The position numbers and the translations under genes were made by a program. This document shows positions 17,505-26,213 of a stretch of DNA of 64,000 nt, piece after piece (the first letter of the stretch is position 1; each line of letters begins with the position of its first letter). Under the pieces are notes generated by a model that searched no databases, was not told the DNA's origin, and saw only the letters and a list, made by a program, of their open reading frames with translations. The DNA comes from Anaerolineae bacterium (GTDB lineage Bacteria > Chloroflexota > Anaerolineae > Aggregatilineales > Aggregatilineaceae), in the NCBI GenBank assembly GCA_016930015.1, contig JAFGHR010000125.1, positions 1-64,000 on the forward strand. Reading direction: 5' to 3'.

Positions 17505-17540
17505 AAAAAACGGGCGCAGCGCGGTATTCGTGCTGCGCCC
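17505..17540 (-). terminator. Intrinsic terminator after pyrH
   Basis: A perfect 9-bp GC-rich stem, GGGCGCAGC (17512-17520) with GCTGCGCCC (17532-17540). On the minus strand it is followed by GTTTTTT. It lies between convergent genes and ends the pyrH transcript. Confidence 0.85.
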
Positions 17541-17549
17541 ACATGATTC

Positions 17550-18287
17550 TCAGGACCCGTTCACCAGTGTCCCCACCGGTTTACCCTGCACAGCGTCCAT
17601 CAGGCCGTGATCATCCCAGATGTTGAGTACGATCAACGGCATGTGGTGATCCATGCACAGCGTGATCGCGGTGAGGTCCATCACACGCACACGGTATTCG
17701 AGCGCCTGGGAATAAGTCAGCCGATCAAACCGTTTGGCATCCGGGTTTATCTTCGGATCGTCGGTGTAGATGCCGTCCACCTGTGTGCCCTTGATAATGA
17801 CATCGGCGTTGATTTCCATGCCACGCAGCGCCGCTGCTGTGTCGGTAGTGAAGTAGGGATTGCCCGTGCCACCGGTGATGATGACCACCCGGCCTTTTTC
17901 CATATGGCGGATCGCCCGCAGGCGAATGTACGGCTCGGCGACCTGGTTCATCTCGATCGCAGTCTGAACGCGCGTCGGCACACCGGCTCGCTGCAAGGCA
18001 TCCTGAAGCGCTAACCCGTTCATCACCGTGGCCAGCATCCCCATGTGATCGGCGGTCGCCTGTTCCATGCCACGCTGCACACCGATGCTGCCGCGCCACA
18101 AATTACCCGCCCCGATGACCAGCGCCACCTCGATTCCCAGGTCGTAGACGGCTTTGATTTTGGTGGCAATGATAGCTGCCTGATCCGGATCAATCCCGAA
18201 ACCTTGCGGTCCGGCCAGCACCTCTCCACTGAGCTTTAACACAATCCGCCGGTAGCGAGGTTCGGCTTGCTGGTTGTTAGTCGTCAT
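17550..18287 (-). CDS. pyrH: UMP kinase
   Basis: Phosphorylates UMP to UDP with ATP in pyrimidine nucleotide synthesis; cytoplasmic hexamer of the amino-acid kinase fold. Visible motifs are [14 protein letters not shown] at the N-terminus, [47 protein letters not shown] and the C-terminal [20 protein letters not shown]. 245 residues is full length. It follows rpsB-tsf, the standard order, but a strong terminator lies between tsf and pyrH and no clear promoter is seen in the 38 bases after it. frr, the usual next gene, is absent. Confidence 0.97.
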   Translation of the reverse strand: MTTNNQQAEPRYRRIVLKLSGEVLAGPQGFGIDPDQAAIIATKIKAVYDLGIEVALVIGAGNLWRGSIGVQRGMEQATADHMGMLATVMNGLALQDALQRAGVPTRVQTAIEMNQVAEPYIRLRAIRHMEKGRVVIITGGTGNPYFTTDTAAALRGMEINADVIIKGTQVDGIYTDDPKINPDAKRFDRLTYSQALEYRVRVMDLTAITLCMDHHMPLIVLNIWDDHGLMDAVQGKPVGTLVNGS

Positions 18288-18326
18288 GAGTCCCTCACAC
18301 TAAGTTGTTTTTGCTTACGATGGCAT

Positions 18327-18358
18327 AAAAAAGGGGATTAGGTTTTACCCTAATCCCC
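18327..18358 (-). terminator. Intrinsic terminator between tsf and pyrH
   Basis: A perfect 10-bp stem, GGGGATTAGG (18333-18342) with CCTAATCCCC (18349-18358). On the minus strand six T residues (18327-18332) follow at once. It should terminate most rpsB-tsf transcripts before pyrH. Confidence 0.92.
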
Positions 18359-18379
18359 CGGATTTACTCACTGATCTTC

Positions 18380-18994
18380 CTATTCGCCCTCGCCGGCAGT
18401 GTCTTCACCGATCGCATATCGGATAAACCGGCTAATGGTGATATTTTCCCCCAGTTCGGCAATCGCCTGGGTGATCATATCACCGATCGTAACGCTGTCG
18501 TCTTTGATGAACGGCTGCTCCACAAGCACATTATCCTCATAGAACTTGCTCATCCGGCCCTCGACAATCTTGTCAACGATGTGTTCGGGCTTACCTTCAT
18601 CAAGAGCGCGGCGGCGCTGAAGGTCAAGTTCGGCCTGTACGGCGTCGGCGGGCAGGTCCTCCCGCGTGACGGCCAGCGGTGCCAGGTTCGCCACCTGGAG
18701 CGCAATATCATTTGCCAGGGTGCGGAACTGATCGGTATCGGCCACAAAATCGGTCTCGCAGTTCAACTCAAGCATCACGCCGAGGCGATTCGTATGGTGC
18801 AGATAACAGTGAATAACGCCTTCGTTGGTCGCGCGACCGGCTTTTTTGGCAGCCTTGGCCAGGCCTTTTTCACGCAGGAAGTTGATGGCTTTTTCCATAT
18901 CACCGTCAAACTGAGTCAAGGCATTCTTACAATCCAACGGCCCGACCCCGGTTTTTTCCCGCAGTTCTTTGACCATTTGCGCGGTAATTGTCAT
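18380..18994 (-). CDS. tsf: Elongation factor Ts
   Basis: Guanine nucleotide exchange factor that regenerates EF-Tu-GTP. The N-terminal UBA-like domain contains VKELREKTGVGPLDCKNAL and the MEKAINFLREKGLAKAAKKA helix. The core has HTNRLGVMLELNCETDFVA, the signature that contacts EF-Tu, and ends in the QPFIKDD helix. At 204 residues it resembles the short Thermus type, lacking the second core subdomain of E. coli EF-Ts. It lies 3 bases downstream of rpsB and shares its transcript. Confidence 0.96.
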   Translation of the reverse strand: MTITAQMVKELREKTGVGPLDCKNALTQFDGDMEKAINFLREKGLAKAAKKAGRATNEGVIHCYLHHTNRLGVMLELNCETDFVADTDQFRTLANDIALQVANLAPLAVTREDLPADAVQAELDLQRRRALDEGKPEHIVDKIVEGRMSKFYEDNVLVEQPFIKDDSVTIGDMITQAIAELGENITISRFIRYAIGEDTAGEGE

Positions 18995-18997
18995 CGG

Positions 18998-19900
18998 TTA
19001 TTCTTCCTCGTCCTTCTCATCATCAATGACGACATGCGTTTCGTCGTCTTCGACCGCTTCGTCTTCGACAACTTCACCCTCGACAAAGTCCAGGCCGCTG
19101 CGCAATTTGGCCAGGGTAGCTTCGCCCAGATAAGCTTCATTTTCGTCCAGGTCACTCATGACCTCGACAAAATCGACTTCTTCATCTTCGATTTTGTCTT
19201 CGTCGGCGCGTGTCTTCCGCAGCGCGATACCTTCCAGAACGGCATCGGCCATCTTGGCGGTTAACAGTTTGATGGCGCGAATGGCATCGTCGTTGGCTGG
19301 AATAACATGGTCAATCGGATCGGGATCACAGTTGGTGTCTACCAACGCGATAACAGGGATGTTCAGAATATTGGCCTCATGGACCGCGGTCGCTTCACGG
19401 CGCACGTCTACCACAAATACCAGATCAGGCAAACGCGACATGTTACGCAAACCACCAAACCGCAGGTCGAGTTTGATCATTTTACGGTCGAGCAGCAGCC
19501 GTTCTTTTTTGGTGAGTTGTTCAAACGCACCCTCATCACGCTGGCGTTCGAGGCGCTTCATAGCCTCCAGCCGTTCGCGCACCGTCCGCCAGTTGGTCAG
19601 GGTACCACCCAGCCAACGCTGGTTCACAAAAGGCATCCCGCAGCGCATCGCCTCAGAAGCGATGGTTTCCTGCGCCTGGCGTTTGGTCCCGACAAACAAC
19701 AGCGACCCGCCGTCGGCTACCGTATCACGCACCAGATCATAAATTTCCTGGATAAAAACAATGGTTTGCTGAAGATCGATGATGTGGATACCGTTGCGTT
19801 CCGTAAAAATATACGGCTTCATCTTCGGGTTCCACTTGCGGGAACGGTGTCCAAAATGGACGCCCGTCTCCAACAGTGATTTCATGGAGACTACTGGCAT
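18998..19900 (-). CDS. rpsB: 30S ribosomal protein S2
   Basis: Small-subunit ribosomal protein. The N-terminus [28 protein letters not shown] is diagnostic, followed by [22 protein letters not shown] and [14 protein letters not shown]. At 300 residues it is about 50 longer than most S2 proteins, because of a strongly acidic tail (about 240-300, many EDE and DDE runs). Such acidic extensions are seen in some Chloroflexota and Actinobacteria. A strong GGAGG precedes the ATG. It heads the rpsB-tsf operon. Confidence 0.97.
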   Translation of the reverse strand: MPVVSMKSLLETGVHFGHRSRKWNPKMKPYIFTERNGIHIIDLQQTIVFIQEIYDLVRDTVADGGSLLFVGTKRQAQETIASEAMRCGMPFVNQRWLGGTLTNWRTVRERLEAMKRLERQRDEGAFEQLTKKERLLLDRKMIKLDLRFGGLRNMSRLPDLVFVVDVRREATAVHEANILNIPVIALVDTNCDPDPIDHVIPANDDAIRAIKLLTAKMADAVLEGIALRKTRADEDKIEDEEVDFVEVMSDLDENEAYLGEATLAKLRSGLDFVEGEVVEDEAVEDDETHVVIDDEKDEEE

Positions 19901-20047
19901 TACCTTATCCTCCTGGGTGTGTTTAGACGTTCACGCCGTTCACCCCTCGCCGCAATCCGTTTGTTGGCGGACAACACAGGCAAGGTCCGGGCGTGTGTGT
20001 TTTGGGTTTGGGACAGTGATCGAACACTGCCGCCGCCCCGGCGAAGC

Positions 20048-20076
20048 ATTGTAACACAAGGGCGCACCCCAAACAA
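20048..20076 (-). promoter_or_regulatory. Promoter of rpsB-tsf
   Basis: On the minus strand TTGTTT (20071-20076), a 17-base spacer and TACAAT (20048-20053) with a TGn extension. The predicted start leaves a leader of about 140 bases containing a CAGTG...CACTG hairpin, possibly involved in S2 autoregulation. Confidence 0.6.
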
Positions 20077-20238
20077 GACTCGATATACGACAAACACGAC
20101 AAACACGGCAATCGCATCAAAACAATTCCAATGCCCCTGCCCAGCCGAGTATATAGACGGGGATATAGGGAGAAAGTGTTGCTCAAAAGCCCGATCACCC
20201 ATTTGAAGCGATTACCGGGAGTGCAAAGCCGCTTCTAA

Positions 20239-20267
20239 TGGACGGTCAACAGCTAACGCTTTACAAT
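20239..20267 (+). promoter_or_regulatory. Promoter of the Lon-domain gene
   Basis: TGGACG (20239-20244), a 17-base spacer and TACAAT (20262-20267), ending 52 bases before the ATG of the Lon-domain protein. Confidence 0.4.
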
Positions 20268-20319
20268 ATGTTCAGGCAAACCATCAGCACGTTCTGCCAA
20301 GTCATGGAGCCTTGATCCA

Positions 20320-20976
20320 ATGCAGGAACTGCCTCTTTTTCCGCTCAATACCGTTTTGTTTCCCGGAATGCCCATTTCTCTGCATATCTTCGAGCCGCGT
20401 TACCAGTTGATGATCAACCAGTGCATCAAAAACGAACAATCCTTTGGCATTGTGCTCATTGCAGAAGGACAGGAAGCGCTTGGCCCGCTGGCTACACCGC
20501 ATCCTGTGGGCTGCATTGCGCGTATCACACAAGTTGAACGGCTGGAGAATGGCCGGATGACTATTTTGGCGATCGGCCAGGAACGATTCCAGGTGCAGTC
20601 GCTGAAACATGACCAGCCCTACCTGATCGGTACGGTTGAACCGCTGCCATTAAACAAGCAAAATACTCAGCGTCTGCAAGAGGCGGGCCAACAGCTCCGC
20701 CCACTGGTTGAGCGTTATCTATCGATTTTGTCTGCGGTGGTTCAACCGCTTGACTTTACGCCTGGCAATCTGCCTGATGATCCGCTGGCGCTGGCTTATT
20801 TGGCGGCGACGATCGTCCAGATTCCGGCTGAACAGAAACAGCCGCTGCTGGCAGTGGATAACGCGGTTACATTGTTATCCGATATGCGGGCGATTTACCT
20901 GCGCGAAGTAGCGCTGCTGCAAGTCATGATCGAGCGCGACCCACGCGAAAATGGTGCGACATTCTCACGCAACTAA
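20320..20976 (+). CDS. LON peptidase substrate-binding (N-terminal) domain protein
   Basis: A 218-residue stand-alone Lon N-domain (PF02190). The start ELPLFPLNTVLFPGMPISLHIFEPRY is the classic signature, followed by FGIVLIAEGQEALG and the GCIARITQVERLENGRMTILAIGQERFQV beta-barrel. A helical segment completes the protein. There is no AAA+ or protease domain. Proteins of this type are thought to bind substrates or misfolded proteins; the precise role is unknown. It is a single gene with its own promoter. Confidence 0.9.
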   Translation: MQELPLFPLNTVLFPGMPISLHIFEPRYQLMINQCIKNEQSFGIVLIAEGQEALGPLATPHPVGCIARITQVERLENGRMTILAIGQERFQVQSLKHDQPYLIGTVEPLPLNKQNTQRLQEAGQQLRPLVERYLSILSAVVQPLDFTPGNLPDDPLALAYLAATIVQIPAEQKQPLLAVDNAVTLLSDMRAIYLREVALLQVMIERDPRENGATFSRN

Positions 20977-21076
20977 CGTGCTTATTCCCAGGCGCGAGCA
21001 TGATCCCCACACGACAAGCGCACGGTCGCCAGAGGGGTATTCAGCGTTCTGGGACTGTAATTAAAGGATCAACCCC

Positions 21077-21490
21077 ATGCCAGATATCAAGCACCACACC
21101 ATACAACCCGGCCTGATGGGTGAAGCATCAGTCATGGTCACCGACGATCTGACCGCGGCGGCGCTGGGCAGTGGTAATGTGGCTGTGTATTCCACGCCTG
21201 CCATGATCGCGCTGCTCGAAGCGGCGGCAATTGATGCACTCCATTCCCACCTGGATAAAGGGCAAACCTCGGTTGGAACCAGTTTGAACGTCAAACACCT
21301 GTCGGCCACGCCTGTCGGCATGATCGTAAAAGCGATTGCTACGCTCAAAGAAGTCGATGGGCGGCGGCTGGTGTTCGACGTATCAGCCTCGGACGAAGTC
21401 GACGTGATCGGCGAGGGAATCCACGAGCGTTTTATCGTGGACCGCGAACGCTTTGAACAGCGTACCCGTGACAAACAGCAATCCGGGTAA
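21077..21490 (+). CDS. Hotdog-fold thioesterase (FlK-like)
   Basis: A 137-residue hotdog protein resembling fluoroacetyl-CoA thioesterase FlK. Motifs are GSGNVAVYSTPAMIALLEAAAIDALHSHL, containing the helix with the catalytic Thr/Glu region, then GTSLNVKHLSATPVGM and GIHERFIVDRERF. Family members hydrolyse small acyl-CoA or act as housekeeping thioesterases. The catalytic Thr of FlK aligns with STPAM. The true substrate is unknown. It is transcribed in the same direction as its neighbours but spaced by 100 bases. Confidence 0.85.
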   Translation: MPDIKHHTIQPGLMGEASVMVTDDLTAAALGSGNVAVYSTPAMIALLEAAAIDALHSHLDKGQTSVGTSLNVKHLSATPVGMIVKAIATLKEVDGRRLVFDVSASDEVDVIGEGIHERFIVDRERFEQRTRDKQQSG

Positions 21491-21682
21491 ACCTGCCTGT
21501 CTGGCGTTTCTGGTTCGTGTGATCAACATATAATTCCCCCTGGTTCGCCCGAAAACTCTGTGCAGATTGACGAGACTTTCCCTGGCGTGGTGATGACAAC
21601 TGTCATTAATATTGGTACGATCCAGATCGTACGGATTCCCCTTCAGTTATGTTTTTACAACATATATACAAGGAGTAATGCG

Positions 21683-22528
21683 GTGAAAATCTCACGTCTG
21701 GGATTTATGATTCTATTAGTCAGTATTGTTTTGTCGCTGTTCCTTTTCCCGGTGGTGCTATCAGCTCAAGACTCAGAAATTCCCTATGGAGACAATGAGG
21801 AAGCCGGGGCCTATGCCGAGGTCAACGATATAACCCTGTATTATGAGATTTATGGCGAAGGCGAGCCGGTTCTGGTGCTACACGGTAACGGCGCATCGAT
21901 TGCGGCCAATGCGTACCAGATCGAGGCGCTGAAAGAGCATTTTCAGGTGATCGCCGTCGATACGCGCGCACAGGGGAAGTCCACCGACTCCGATCAGCCG
22001 TTGTCGTATGTCTTGTTCGCTTCCGATATGGTCGGTCTGCTGGATGTGTTGGGCCTGGAAAGCGCCAGTGTCGTGGGGTGGAGCGATGGCGGTAACACGG
22101 GGTTGGCGATGGCGATCAACTACCCTGATCGGATAAACAAGCTGGTGACAATGGGCGCGAACTTCGATCCGGGGCCTGATGCGGTGTATGACGAGGTACG
22201 CCAAATCGTGATCGCGGCGCTGGCGATGGAAGACTTGCCCGATGACGCGCGCAAACTGACCACGATCCTGGTCGAACAACCGAATTATACCTACGCAGAA
22301 CTCAACAGCATCACCACGCCGACTTTGATCACGGCGGGCGATCATGACTTGATTCGTGAAGAACACACGATTGATTTGTACCTCAATATCCCCACTGCGT
22401 ATCTGATGATCGTGCCGGGGGCGACGCATCGTGCACCGGTTGAAAAACCGGACCTGCTCAATAGCGTTATTGTTGATTTCTTGCAGACGCCGTATGAAGA
22501 CATTGACCGGTTCTATTTCTTCCGCTAA
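21683..22528 (+). CDS. Secreted alpha/beta hydrolase
   Basis: A 281-residue exported alpha/beta hydrolase. The signal peptide (LGFMILLVSIVLSLFLFP, ending LSA) is followed by QDSEIPYG. The hydrolase core has the oxyanion region VLHGNGAS, nucleophile Ser in VVGWSDGGN, acid Asp in LITAGDHDLI and catalytic His in PGATHRAP. Substrate unknown; likely an esterase or peptidase. GTG 21683 preceded by AGGAG (21671-21675, 7-base spacing) was chosen over the upstream in-frame start, which adds 41 residues before the signal peptide. Codon use is slightly more AT-rich at the N-terminus than in neighbours. Confidence 0.87.
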   Translation: MKISRLGFMILLVSIVLSLFLFPVVLSAQDSEIPYGDNEEAGAYAEVNDITLYYEIYGEGEPVLVLHGNGASIAANAYQIEALKEHFQVIAVDTRAQGKSTDSDQPLSYVLFASDMVGLLDVLGLESASVVGWSDGGNTGLAMAINYPDRINKLVTMGANFDPGPDAVYDEVRQIVIAALAMEDLPDDARKLTTILVEQPNYTYAELNSITTPTLITAGDHDLIREEHTIDLYLNIPTAYLMIVPGATHRAPVEKPDLLNSVIVDFLQTPYEDIDRFYFFR

Positions 22529-22588
22529 TTCGCACCTGTTGTTTTAAAGCTGCATCTAACCTCGCCAAACTGGAACCACCCTGACCCC

Positions 22589-22626
22589 AAAAAACGAATG
22601 AACCAGTGTGTTGAACACTGGTTCAT
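22589..22626 (-). terminator. Intrinsic terminator after tRNA-Arg
   Basis: A perfect 11-bp stem, ATGAACCAGTG (22598-22608) with CACTGGTTCAT (22616-22626). On the minus strand CGTTTTTT follows. It ends the tRNA-Arg transcript and can also block read-through from the hydrolase gene. Confidence 0.85.
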
Positions 22627-22639
22627 TTCACACTTCTTG

Positions 22640-22714
22640 TGGTACCCCCACCAGGACTCGAACCTGGGCCTCTGCCTCCGGAGGGCAACGCTCTATCCTC
22701 TGAGCTATGGGGGC
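22640..22714 (-). tRNA. tRNA-Arg (anticodon CCG)
   Basis: Cloverleaf of 75 nt including an encoded 3' CCA. Acceptor stem GCCCCCA pairs with TGGGGGT (one G-U). The anticodon loop CTCCGGA carries anticodon CCG, reading CGG arginine codons. The T loop TTCGAGT is standard. It has its own terminator. Confidence 0.95.
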
Positions 22715-22754
22715 AAACGTGATAGTTTTCATTTTACCAGCAATGGACCATGCG

Positions 22755-23651
22755 TCAAGCCTCGCTTGTATCCTTGTGCGTGTCGCCGCCGGTTTTAGCG
22801 CCGGCCTGTTCACCGTTTTGATCGCCATGATCTGCGGGGAAGTGTTCGCTGCTGGCTGTTTTGTGCTCGTGCAGCATCGGGGCGATCTCCGCCCGGCTGG
22901 ACCGCTCCAGGTCAGTAGAGGCGATCTTCAGCATGGCGTTTTTACCACCGCCGCCCGCATAAACGGTTTCATACTGTTTGACCGCCGGGTCCATAAACAC
23001 CGGCATGGGCGTCTTTAAACCCAGCGGCGGCACCGTGCCCACCGCGTAGCCGGTAATGGCTACCACCTGTTCGGCGTTGGCTAACTTTACTTTTTTGCGG
23101 CTGATATTCAGGCGTTCGGCCAGTTTGTGCGGATCGACTCGCCGTGTGCCGCAGCCGTAAACCAGAAAGGGTTTGTCATCTACCAGGAACACCACCGATT
23201 TGACAATCTGGTCAACTTCCACACCCAACGCTTTAGCCGCAGCGGGTACGGTAGGCGTTGGCTTGTCGGCAAAAATGATCTGGGCCGGGATGGCATGTTC
23301 ATCAAGATAGGCTTGCAGATTCCGGGGTAGGAGTACTTCAACGGCGTCTGATCCACGTGTTATATCCACAAACAACAATTCGACTTCGTGCGCGGCAAAC
23401 GCCATCAGGTCTTTACCGGTGGCTACACCTTCCGGTGATGTCAAAGCTTTGTCAAGCGCATCGTGATTCTCAAAAAACACCTCGACCACCTGGTGATAGA
23501 TCGGATTTCCTGCCGGGCTGCCAAAAACGTTTCCCGCTTCAATTTTCTGCACGCCGGGCATTTTTTCTAACAGGCTCAGGTGACGACCAAAGCAGCGCTC
23601 AAATGTGGCTTTGTTGGACGGTTGTTTGAATAGAATAACGAGTTTGCTCAT
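22755..23651 (-). CDS. EthD-domain / YbaK (aminoacyl-tRNA deacylase) fusion protein
   Basis: A 298-residue fusion. Residues 1-105 match an EthD-like dimeric alpha-beta barrel (KLVILFKQPSNKATFERCFGRHLSLLEKMP style, with VEVFFENHDALDKALTSPEG). Residues about 115-265 form a YbaK/ProRS-INS domain (AYLDEHAIPAQIIFADKPTPTVPAAAKALGV, VKSVVFLVDDKPFLVYGCG, YAVGTVPPLG). YbaK-type domains deacylate mischarged Cys-tRNA(Pro) and related tRNAs. The tail after 265 is disordered and charged. ATG 23649-23651 was chosen since upstream residues look random. The EthD partner is unusual and its role is unknown. Confidence 0.85.
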   Translation of the reverse strand: MSKLVILFKQPSNKATFERCFGRHLSLLEKMPGVQKIEAGNVFGSPAGNPIYHQVVEVFFENHDALDKALTSPEGVATGKDLMAFAAHEVELLFVDITRGSDAVEVLLPRNLQAYLDEHAIPAQIIFADKPTPTVPAAAKALGVEVDQIVKSVVFLVDDKPFLVYGCGTRRVDPHKLAERLNISRKKVKLANAEQVVAITGYAVGTVPPLGLKTPMPVFMDPAVKQYETVYAGGGGKNAMLKIASTDLERSSRAEIAPMLHEHKTASSEHFPADHGDQNGEQAGAKTGGDTHKDTSEA

Positions 23652-23719
23652 TTGTTTTCCATTGGCCACTAGCCATAAAACCACGCGCCGGTGGTTGTGT
23701 GGCGGAATACCGGCGGCGT

Positions 23720-23745
23720 ATGCGTAATCACGCGTGATTACGCAT
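23720..23745. repeat. Perfect 26-bp palindrome
   Basis: Two perfect 13-bp arms, ATGCGTAATCACG and CGTGATTACGCAT, with no loop. It lies between the EthD-YbaK gene start and the end of the small membrane protein gene. No T-tract follows, so a protein-binding site or cruciform is more likely than a terminator. Confidence 0.75.
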
Positions 23746-23770
23746 GCTCACGTGTGGTATTGGCGGGTAC

Positions 23771-24169
23771 TTACTTGCGGCTCCGGCGAAAGCTCCGGCC
23801 AAAAATGATACCGACCAGGAACGCGATCACGACCGCCTGCCACGGCTTGGACTGAACCAACACGGTCGCGTCACCCGTCATCTGGTCAAACGTGTGGCTG
23901 TGCAAATACACGGCGGCCCGTTCGAGTGTACGCGATAACTGCTGTGCCTGGCGGATCGCGGCATCATCGCCAGACTTGAAGGCTTCGGCCCGGATACGCT
24001 CTGCCGTGACGATCAACTGGTCGGCGGCGGCTTCCTTAGTCGAATACGCGCTGTGCATCACGGTACGGCGCGCCTCGCGCAGCGGCAGTGTGCGCGGACG
24101 GCCTGCCGTGGTTTCAGCCGATAACTCGTCGGCCCCGGTTATTTGTGCATGGTCCTGTTCGTTAAACAT
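23771..24169 (-). CDS. Small DUF883/ElaB-like membrane protein
   Basis: A 132-residue protein. A polar N-terminus precedes a helical region rich in Ala and Gln (AAADQLIVTAERIRAEAF, QAQQLSRTLERAAVYLHSHTF). The C-terminus SKPWQAVVIAFLVGIIFGRSFRRSRK is the glycine-containing membrane helix typical of ElaB/YqjD/DUF883 proteins, which in E. coli tether ribosomes to the membrane. Homology is motif-level only. It diverges from the VanW gene. Confidence 0.65.
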   Translation of the reverse strand: MFNEQDHAQITGADELSAETTAGRPRTLPLREARRTVMHSAYSTKEAAADQLIVTAERIRAEAFKSGDDAAIRQAQQLSRTLERAAVYLHSHTFDQMTGDATVLVQSKPWQAVVIAFLVGIIFGRSFRRSRK

Positions 24170-24262
24170 CGCACCTCATCCCGGCGTGTTTGTAGCCCAT
24201 TCTGGTATTGCACTACAATATACCGCATATACCCTTAATCAAAAAAGAGCGGGCGGTGAACC

Positions 24263-26176
24263 ATGAGTGCTCCCAATGTCCCCTACCCCCGGCAATCACC
24301 AGAATCGCACAACCCCTATGTACACCCGCAAGGCAGACCGCCGATTTCACATCCGAATCCCTGGCTGGTACGGTTTCCGCTGCTGGTTGGCTTTGGGCTG
24401 ATCCTGCTGGCGTTCGTGCTGGTGATCATGCTGGCGGGCTACGAATTTTTGCACCACGACGAAATTTACCCCGGCGTATCGACCGTATTTGGCGTAAACC
24501 TGGCCGGTATGACGCGCCAGGAAGCGATCACGGCGCTGTCCGAGCAGTTTGTTTACGACAGCCAGGCCGCGGTAACGTTCCGGTTTGGCGATCAAAACTG
24601 GACATACACCGCCGGTGACCTGGGTGTGTCACTGGATGTGGAAGCGACGGTCGATGCGGCCTATAACGCCGGGCGCGAAGACAATTTTGTGAGCGACCTG
24701 TTCAAACAGTGGGACATGCGCACACACGGTTACGTGGTGACGCCGGTCGTGATTTACAACCAGACGGAAGCCGAACGTATTCTGACCGAGATCGCCAACA
24801 ATTTTATCAACCGGCCTACCTTGGATGCAACACTGACCGTTTTGGAAGGGCGAGCCGTCGCTACCCCCAGCCAGGTCGGGCGCACGGTTGATGTTCCGGC
24901 CACACTCGGTGTGCTGCGCCAGCAAATGATGGCCATGAGCACTATCAGCGAGATTCCGCTGTCCGTTCACGAAGCCGAACCGGCAGTCAGGGAAACCGAC
25001 GCCGCCGCCGGCCAGATCAATCTGGCGCTGTCGGCTCCGGTTGAACTGTACCTGGGACCGGGTGATCCCAGCGGCAAAGGTCCCTGGGTCGCTTTACCGG
25101 ATGCGATCCAGCAGATGATTATTGTTGAGCCGGTCACACAGGCCGATGACACCGCCAGTTATGATGTCAGCGTTGATCTGGATGAAGCGCGCGCGTTCCT
25201 GACCGATCTGGCCCCGGAGCTAACGGTTCAACCCGTCAATGCCCGGTTTATCTTTGATGACGAAACCCACCAGCTTGAAGTGATCCAGCCCAGCGTCAAC
25301 GGGCGTATATTGGATATTGAGATGACGGTCGCCCAGTTTTATGACGCCGTGTTTGCACCGGATTCCGCTGACCGGCGCGTGCAGTTGATGTTTTCCGATC
25401 TCCCGGCCCAGGTCAGCGACACGGCTACCGCTGCTGAACTCGGCATAACCGAGATGGTTGTCCAGAAGACCACCTACTATTACGGTTCAACCTCGGCCCG
25501 TCAGCGTAATATCCAGGTGGCCGCGTCCAACTTCCACGGGATCGTGATCCCGCCTGGCGGCGAGTTTTCGTTTAACGAGTGGTTGGGTGATGTCAGCGCG
25601 GAAACGGGCTACGAACAAGGCTTGATCATCGTTGGCAACCAGACGATTACGGGGGTGGGCGGCGGCGTATGCCAGGTGGCTACAACTGCGTTCCAAACCG
25701 CGTTTTACGGCGGGTACCCGATCATGGAACGCGTGGAACACGCCTACCGCGTGAGTTATTATGAAGAAGGCGAAGGGGCGGGCATGGATGCGACCGTTTA
25801 TTCGCCAATTGTAGACTTCCGCTTTATGAACGACACGCCCTACTACCTGTTGATCGAAACATACGTTAACACGGGTAACGCGACCGTCACCTGGAAGTTT
25901 TACAGCACCAGCATGAACCGCCGCGTCGTGAAAGAAGGCCCCATCATCAAAAACCAGACGTCACCGCCGCCGCCGATCTTCCGTGCCAATGCTGCGTTGA
26001 GTTCCGGGCAGGTCAAGCAGGTGGACTATTCGGTCAGCGGCGCGGACGTATACGTATATCGCACTGTGTACCAGGATGACCAGGTCATCATCGATCACGA
26101 AGCATTTACCAGCCATTACGTACCCTGGGCGGACCAGTTCGAAGTCGCGCCGGGTGATCCGCGTATCAACGGGTAA
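24263..26176 (+). CDS. VanW family protein with peptidoglycan-binding-like domains
   Basis: A 637-residue envelope protein. A short cytoplasmic region and one membrane helix (WLVRFPLLVGFGLILLAFVLVIMLAGYEF) are followed by two PG_binding_4-like repeats (about 70-380; GVNLAGMTRQEAITAL and TYTAGDLGVSLDVE). The VanW domain (about 400-550) contains the core GIVIPPGGEFSFNEWLGDVS, GVGGGVCQVATTAFQTAF and VDFRFMNDTPYYLLI. A beta-rich tail ends the protein. VanW proteins are accessory to cell-wall processes; biochemistry is poorly known. Full-length for this family. Confidence 0.92.
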   Translation: MSAPNVPYPRQSPESHNPYVHPQGRPPISHPNPWLVRFPLLVGFGLILLAFVLVIMLAGYEFLHHDEIYPGVSTVFGVNLAGMTRQEAITALSEQFVYDSQAAVTFRFGDQNWTYTAGDLGVSLDVEATVDAAYNAGREDNFVSDLFKQWDMRTHGYVVTPVVIYNQTEAERILTEIANNFINRPTLDATLTVLEGRAVATPSQVGRTVDVPATLGVLRQQMMAMSTISEIPLSVHEAEPAVRETDAAAGQINLALSAPVELYLGPGDPSGKGPWVALPDAIQQMIIVEPVTQADDTASYDVSVDLDEARAFLTDLAPELTVQPVNARFIFDDETHQLEVIQPSVNGRILDIEMTVAQFYDAVFAPDSADRRVQLMFSDLPAQVSDTATAAELGITEMVVQKTTYYYGSTSARQRNIQVAASNFHGIVIPPGGEFSFNEWLGDVSAETGYEQGLIIVGNQTITGVGGGVCQVATTAFQTAFYGGYPIMERVEHAYRVSYYEEGEGAGMDATVYSPIVDFRFMNDTPYYLLIETYVNTGNATVTWKFYSTSMNRRVVKEGPIIKNQTSPPPPIFRANAALSSGQVKQVDYSVSGADVYVYRTVYQDDQVIIDHEAFTSHYVPWADQFEVAPGDPRING

Positions 26177-26213
26177 CAACAACCCGGTACCATAAATCAC
26201 TAAGGAGGGCCTG

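Larger units (their letters stand above)
19901..20319. other. Divergent intergenic region, rpsB and Lon-domain gene
   Basis: A 419-base gap with an rpsB leader and promoter on the left and a Lon-domain gene promoter on the right. The centre (20080-20200) holds short repeated A/C-rich words (GACAAACACGACAAACACGG) but no gene or RNA that I can support. Confidence 0.5.

Noticed and set aside
22613-22626. GAAC-N4-GTTC core resembling a LexA box
   Set aside because: It is part of the tRNA-Arg terminator stem and not next to a promoter.
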